A stretch of DNA of 8,551 nt from Desulfobacterales bacterium (GTDB taxonomy: Bacteria; Desulfobacterota; Desulfobacteria; Desulfobacterales; Desulfobacteraceae), in the NCBI GenBank assembly GCA_022361095.1, contig JAKSBO010001145.1, forward strand, positions 1 through 8,551, read 5' to 3'. This document shows, one piece after another, positions 5,419 through 8,551 of this stretch. The translations under genes and the position numbers were made by a program. A model generated the notes under the pieces. It did not search any database and was not told the DNA's origin. It saw only the letters and a list, made by a program, of their open reading frames with translations. Each line of letters starts with the position of its first letter. Within the stretch, counting starts at the first letter, position 1.

Positions 5419-6489
5419 TTAATGATGACTTTCACTGTCATGGCTTTCCGTTTCATCTGCCTTAGGCGGTGCCGGGGCGTCAGTCGCGGCTCCATGGGCT
5501 TCATTCGCATCCGGTGCTTTCGGCGCTGCCCCATGGGATACTTCAGCGTCATGGGTTTTGGGCTCGGCAGTCGCTTCATCTGCTTCCGAGGGCGCCGGAG
5601 CATTGGCTTTATCACCATGGGCTTCAGGTGCTGCTTCATGGGTTTCAGCTGCGTTTTCATGAACCTGCTGCACTTCCTCTTGGGCTTCCGGTACTGCCCC
5701 ATCGGATGCTTCAGGGGTATCAGGTGCCTGGGTGTCGTCCGGCTTGCCTTCCACTTCCTGCAAAATGCTGTCCACCGTGGTGTCTTCAAGCCAGTATACC
5801 CTGCCGTCGCTGACATCATAAATGGCGCCTGCCACTTTAACTTTACCGGCCTTGACACGTTCACGTGTGGCAGGACTGTTCAAGAACAGATCCCGAATAC
5901 TGATATAGATGTTCTCTTCAATGGCAAGGGTAATGATTGAATCGCCTTTTGCCTTGGGATACTTTTCCATGGTCCTTTGAACGGCAGGCTTAATGCCGGC
6001 AAACATCGGCGGAATATTCTTTTCCATGTCCTTGCCGTGTTCGTTCATTGCCCGGGTAACGGCTGTCACTGCAGGGCATTGTGTATTGCCCAATACGACC
6101 ACAACGGGTGTGCGGATCTGCTCTATACCATATTCTATGGCGCTGACTTGATCCGGATTACATACATTACCGGGCACCCGGACAGCAAAAATATCCATAA
6201 TTCCCGCATCAAAAATCGCTTCAACGGGAACCCGGGAATCGGAAGAGGCGAGGATGGTGGCATAGGCATGGTTCCCCTGGTCTTCCAGGCTGGCTTGCCT
6301 CATCCGTTCTTTGTCCAGATGCGGATGTTCGGATTTGCCATTAAGGAAACGTTCATTCCCATCTTTGAGCATCTGAATAACTTGATCAGGGCTGGGTTTT
6401 GGTATTTTTTGTTCTCCTGAGCAACCGGCAAATGCAATCATACATGTCAGCAGCAGGCATAGGATCAACCGAAGTGATGTTTTTTTCAT
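5419..6489 (-). CDS. Beta-carbonic anhydrase-like lipoprotein with substituted zinc ligands
   Basis: The 356-residue protein starts with a lipoprotein signal (basic start, hydrophobic core, lipobox FAGC with Cys23, then Ser24), so it is exported and lipid-anchored, probably facing the periplasm. Residues about 33-245 form a beta-carbonic anhydrase domain, recognised by SSDSRVPVEAIFDAG, VRVPGNVCN, SAIEYGIE and VVVLGNTQCPAVTAV. Active enzymes bind zinc through the Cys of CxDxR and the His and Cys of HxxC. Here the first Cys is Ser82 and the His is Asn135, each one base change from the ligand codon; Cys138 and the Asp84-Arg86 pair remain. Hydration of CO2 by the usual mechanism is therefore unlikely, and a binding or structural role, or another metal site, is possible. 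The last 108 residues are a low-complexity Ala/Pro/Glu/Asp tail with nine histidines, not part of the usual enzyme. AAGGAG upstream supports the start. A hairpin after the stop and a separate promoter beyond it suggest a monocistronic gene. Confidence 0.88.
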   Translation of the reverse strand: MKKTSLRLILCLLLTCMIAFAGCSGEQKIPKPSPDQVIQMLKDGNERFLNGKSEHPHLDKERMRQASLEDQGNHAYATILASSDSRVPVEAIFDAGIMDIFAVRVPGNVCNPDQVSAIEYGIEQIRTPVVVVLGNTQCPAVTAVTRAMNEHGKDMEKNIPPMFAGIKPAVQRTMEKYPKAKGDSIITLAIEENIYISIRDLFLNSPATRERVKAGKVKVAGAIYDVSDGRVYWLEDTTVDSILQEVEGKPDDTQAPDTPEASDGAVPEAQEEVQQVHENAAETHEAAPEAHGDKANAPAPSEADEATAEPKTHDAEVSHGAAPKAPDANEAHGAATDAPAPPKADETESHDSESHH

Positions 6490-6514
6490 GTTCCTCTCCT
6501 TAAGATTGTTTTCC

Positions 6515-6620
6515 GTTTATATATGAAAGTCTGTATAACCCACTCAGATCTTAAAATATGCGTTGTGGTCTGAGCCTTGTGATAAACCAGGCCAGGCCAT
6601 GGCTGTTTATATGAAAGTCT
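6515..6620. repeat. Direct repeat of a 16-18 bp motif about 90 bp apart
   Basis: GTTTATATATGAAAGTCT (6515-6532) and GTTTATATGAAAGTCT (6605-6620) differ only by one extra AT. The second copy directly follows the core of the repeat at 6582-6607, and a weaker trace (GTTATATCAAAAACCTC, from 6698) follows the next core. The intergenic region upstream of the carbonic anhydrase-like gene thus contains a degenerate tandem of about 90 bp per unit. Read on the minus strand the motif holds TATA-like elements that could serve as -10 boxes, but no good -35 partner is seen. Confidence 0.5.
6562..6607 (+). repeat. Dispersed repeat, copy 2 of 3
   Basis: GTTGTGG (6562-6568) precedes the 26-nt core at 6582-6607 by 20 nt. 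The core is identical to the 6675-6700 copy at 22 of 26 positions and to the 2018-2043 copy at 20 of 26. Its centre CAGGCCATGGCTG keeps the CCATGG dyad but has one G-G mismatch in the stem. An extra inverted repeat, CTCAGA (6543-6548) with TCTGAG (6569-6574), lies on its left. Confidence 0.5.
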
Positions 6621-6650
6621 AAATAAGTTGTAAAATTACTTTCATGGGGT

Positions 6651-6700
6651 GTCGTGGGTTGAGGTTGGGTGTCAATAAGCCAGCTCAGCCCATGGCTGTT
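6651..6700 (+). repeat. Dispersed repeat, copy 3 of 3
   Basis: GTCGTGG (6651-6657) precedes the core (6675-6700) by 24 nt, as in the copy near the alcohol dehydrogenase. The centre CAGCCCATGGCTG (6685-6697) folds into a perfect 5-bp stem with loop CAT. A further pairing, GGTTGAG (6657-6663) with CTCAGCC (6684-6690, one wobble), would compete with it. The element lies 93 bp from copy 2 and about 130 bp before the helicase gene. Confidence 0.5.
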
Positions 6701-6827
6701 ATATCAAAAACCTCAAATACCACATTTATCTCTATTGTTCACCTGTTTTGTTTTATACTTTTTCTCTGTCAAATTGTCTGTTAAAAGAAGTTGTTTTGGT
6801 TTGCCGTGTCCTGTATGGTGGGCCGAT

Positions 6828-8551
6828 ATGAACCATCGTACAGAAACATTATCTGATTCAGGCCATATAAACGAAGTTTTAAAAGGTGTCGTGGACCGGG
6901 TCACATTCCATAACCCGGATAATGGCTGGTCCATTCTCAAAGTATTGCCCTTTGACCGTCCGGGCAGCCGGGAAACCGTTGTGGTCCATCAGACCAAGGT
7001 GTTTGCCGGTGCCACCATGGAATTTGAGGGGGCATGGACGGTGCACCCGAAATTTGGCCGCCAGTTTAAGGCGGTCCATGCCAAAGAGAGAAAGCCTGCT
7101 ACGGCATCGGCCCTGGAAAAATATCTTGGTTCCGGGCTCATCAAGGGTGTGGGGCCCAAGACCGCAAAAAAAATAGTGGGTCATTTCAAGGATCAGACCC
7201 TGGATGTGTTTGAATCCGATATTGAGCGCCTTACGGAGGTGCCGGGCATTGCAAATAAAAAACTTGAAATGATTTCAACGGCCTGGGCTGAGCACCGGGC
7301 CATCCGGGATGTGATGATGTTTCTGCAGTCCCACGGCATCTCCACTTTATTCTCCGTTCGCATATTTAAGGAATACGGCCATAATGCCATTGCCTGGATT
7401 ACCCAGGATCCCTATCGCCTTGCAACCGATTTTTTCGGCATCGGGTTTTTTACTGCGGATAAAGTGGCCTTAAGCATTGGCCTTGGAACGGACAGCCCCC
7501 CAAGAATCTTTGCCGGTATCCGCCATGTACTGTCTGCAGCCCGGGAGTTCGGGCATTGTTATCTTACCTATCCCCAGATCAAAGCCCAGGTAAAAGATCT
7601 GCTCGGGCTTGATCTGGGAGAAGAGCTTGATACGCTTTTAAAAGAGATGGAAACCCAGCGGCTTTTGATGCGCAGGGATCTGCCCGGTGACAAAGGGTCG
7701 CCTGTGGCCTGTTATTATGCCAGATCTCTTTATTTTGACGAGAGGTATGTGGCAAGGCGTCTTCTAGAGCCCGGACCTGGCCGGACCTTTGACCAGATCC
7801 GGATAGACCGGTGGGTGGCGTTATTTTGCCAACGTTATCAGATACAGCTTTCCGCTGAGCAGGCTGCCGCGGTCAAAGGGACGGTGCAGCAGCATTTCAG
7901 CGTTCTCACCGGCGGCCCCGGATGCGGCAAAACCACAGCCACCCGGGTAATGGTCCGCCTGCTGGAGGCCATGGGGCAAAAGGTGACGCTGGCCGCACCC
8001 ACGGGCCGGGCTGCCCAGCGCATGAGCGAAGTAATCGGAAAACCGGCCAAAACCATTCACCGGCTCTTGGGCTGGAAAGCCGGGGGATTTAAACATGATG
8101 AAAATTCCCCTTTAAAAACGGATTTTCTGGTGGTGGACGAATGCTCCATGCTGGATATTAATTTAACGGCTTCTTTGCTTAAAGCCGTGCCGAGGCACAG
8201 CCAGGTGGTATTTATCGGTGATTATGATCAATTGCCTTCGGTGGGGGCGGGCAACGTGCTTAAAGACATCATTGCGTCACAGGTTGTGCCCTGTTTCCGG
8301 CTTACCCAGGTGTTTCGCCAGGCCCGGTCCTCTTTGATCATTAAGTTTGCCCACCAGATCAATAAGGGCCGGATGCCGTGGATAAAAAGTCCATTTAAAT
8401 ATCCATCGGTCTGGCAGGACGGAACCGACTGTCTGTTCATTGATTCCGATGAAGCGACCAAAGAACAGATTGCCTTTGTCAGCCGGGTTAAACGCCTAAA
8501 TGCCGATATTGATTCCGAAACGTCAAAGGGCAATCCTCTCCAAAAGATTGA
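6828..8551 (+). CDS. recD2: RecD2-type ATP-dependent DNA helicase, partial (N-terminal 574 residues)
   Basis: The frame runs from ATG 6828 off the right edge; RecD2 proteins are usually about 720-750 residues, so the C-terminal part of helicase domain 2 is missing. Family knowledge: RecD2 is a 5'-to-3' superfamily 1B DNA helicase working in repair in the absence of RecBC. Seen in order: a small N-terminal beta domain (VVDRVTFHNPDNGWSILKV, residues 20-38); helix-hairpin-helix DNA-binding motifs (GVGPK 107-111, PGIANKK from 139); Walker A GGPGCGKT at 362-369; motif Ia APTGRAAQRM; Walker B VVDECS with D437-E438; motif III GDYDQLPSVG at 464-473; then LTQVFRQA. All visible catalytic motifs are intact. 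Walker B has Cys where Ala or Ser is common. A GGTGGG stretch 5 nt upstream is a weak ribosome-binding site; an in-frame TTG at 6801 is an alternative. The gene diverges from the carbonic anhydrase-like gene, with no sign of a functional link. Confidence 0.92.
   Translation, partial: MNHRTETLSDSGHINEVLKGVVDRVTFHNPDNGWSILKVLPFDRPGSRETVVVHQTKVFAGATMEFEGAWTVHPKFGRQFKAVHAKERKPATASALEKYLGSGLIKGVGPKTAKKIVGHFKDQTLDVFESDIERLTEVPGIANKKLEMISTAWAEHRAIRDVMMFLQSHGISTLFSVRIFKEYGHNAIAWITQDPYRLATDFFGIGFFTADKVALSIGLGTDSPPRIFAGIRHVLSAAREFGHCYLTYPQIKAQVKDLLGLDLGEELDTLLKEMETQRLLMRRDLPGDKGSPVACYYARSLYFDERYVARRLLEPGPGRTFDQIRIDRWVALFCQRYQIQLSAEQAAAVKGTVQQHFSVLTGGPGCGKTTATRVMVRLLEAMGQKVTLAAPTGRAAQRMSEVIGKPAKTIHRLLGWKAGGFKHDENSPLKTDFLVVDECSMLDINLTASLLKAVPRHSQVVFIGDYDQLPSVGAGNVLKDIIASQVVPCFRLTQVFRQARSSLIIKFAHQINKGRMPWIKSPFKYPSVWQDGTDCLFIDSDEATKEQIAFVSRVKRLNADIDSETSKGNPLQKI

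Noticed and set aside
5415..5864. Minus-strand frame of 149 residues rich in Lys, Pro and Met
   Set aside because: It is an out-of-frame reading of the same low-complexity tail.
5305..5940. Plus-strand frame of 211 residues opposite the carbonic anhydrase-like gene
   Set aside because: It is the antisense of the Ala/Pro/His-rich tail. Its Cys/Arg/Phe-rich composition comes from that repetitive codon use, and it has no ribosome-binding site or family likeness.
6515..6710. CRISPR array
   Set aside because: There are only two or three degenerate units about 90 bp apart, unlike the short regular repeats and spacers of an array, and no cas gene is nearby.

Overview
The window looks like chromosomal DNA of a strictly anaerobic, sulfate-reducing bacterium of the Desulfobacterota, most like the Desulfobacter group. 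This is inferred from gene content: a ferredoxin-linked 2-oxoacid oxidoreductase subunit, an iron-dependent alcohol dehydrogenase of the type common in sulfate reducers, and a periplasmic lipoprotein related to beta-carbonic anhydrase. AT-rich intergenic stretches between moderately GC-rich genes fit this. I see no phage, transposase, CRISPR, tRNA or rRNA signal.

Layout. Positions 1-786 (minus) hold the N-terminal 262 residues of a 2-oxoacid:ferredoxin oxidoreductase alpha subunit that runs off the left edge. Diverging from it at 980-1666 (plus) is a GntR-family regulator with an FCD ligand-binding domain. Between them lies a good sigma70-type promoter for the oxidoreductase, with a perfect 16-bp palindrome over its expected start point, so the regulator probably controls this promoter. 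A 475-bp intergenic region follows, holding a candidate promoter, an intrinsic terminator, one copy of a repeat family and a GC-rich hairpin. It leads into an iron-containing alcohol dehydrogenase (2142-3308, plus).

The alcohol dehydrogenase converges on a 614-residue protein I do not recognise (3440-5284, minus). The 131-bp gap between them has two overlapping perfect inverted repeats in pseudoknot order. Upstream of the unknown gene, also on the minus strand, is a lipoprotein with a beta-carbonic anhydrase domain (5419-6489). Two of the three zinc-ligand positions are substituted in it, and it ends in a long acidic, histidine-bearing tail. A 338-bp gap with two further copies of the repeat family separates it from a divergent recD2-type helicase gene (6828 to the right edge, 574 residues visible).

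The left half is a plausible carbon and electron metabolism neighbourhood (2-oxoacid oxidation to ferredoxin, alcohol/aldehyde interconversion) around one transcription regulator. The unknown protein, the carbonic anhydrase-like lipoprotein and the helicase look like independent units, separated by their own hairpins and promoters. No complete new multi-gene system is evident. The most notable items are the degenerate carbonic anhydrase, the dispersed repeat family, the overlapping inverted repeats and the unrecognised 614-residue protein.
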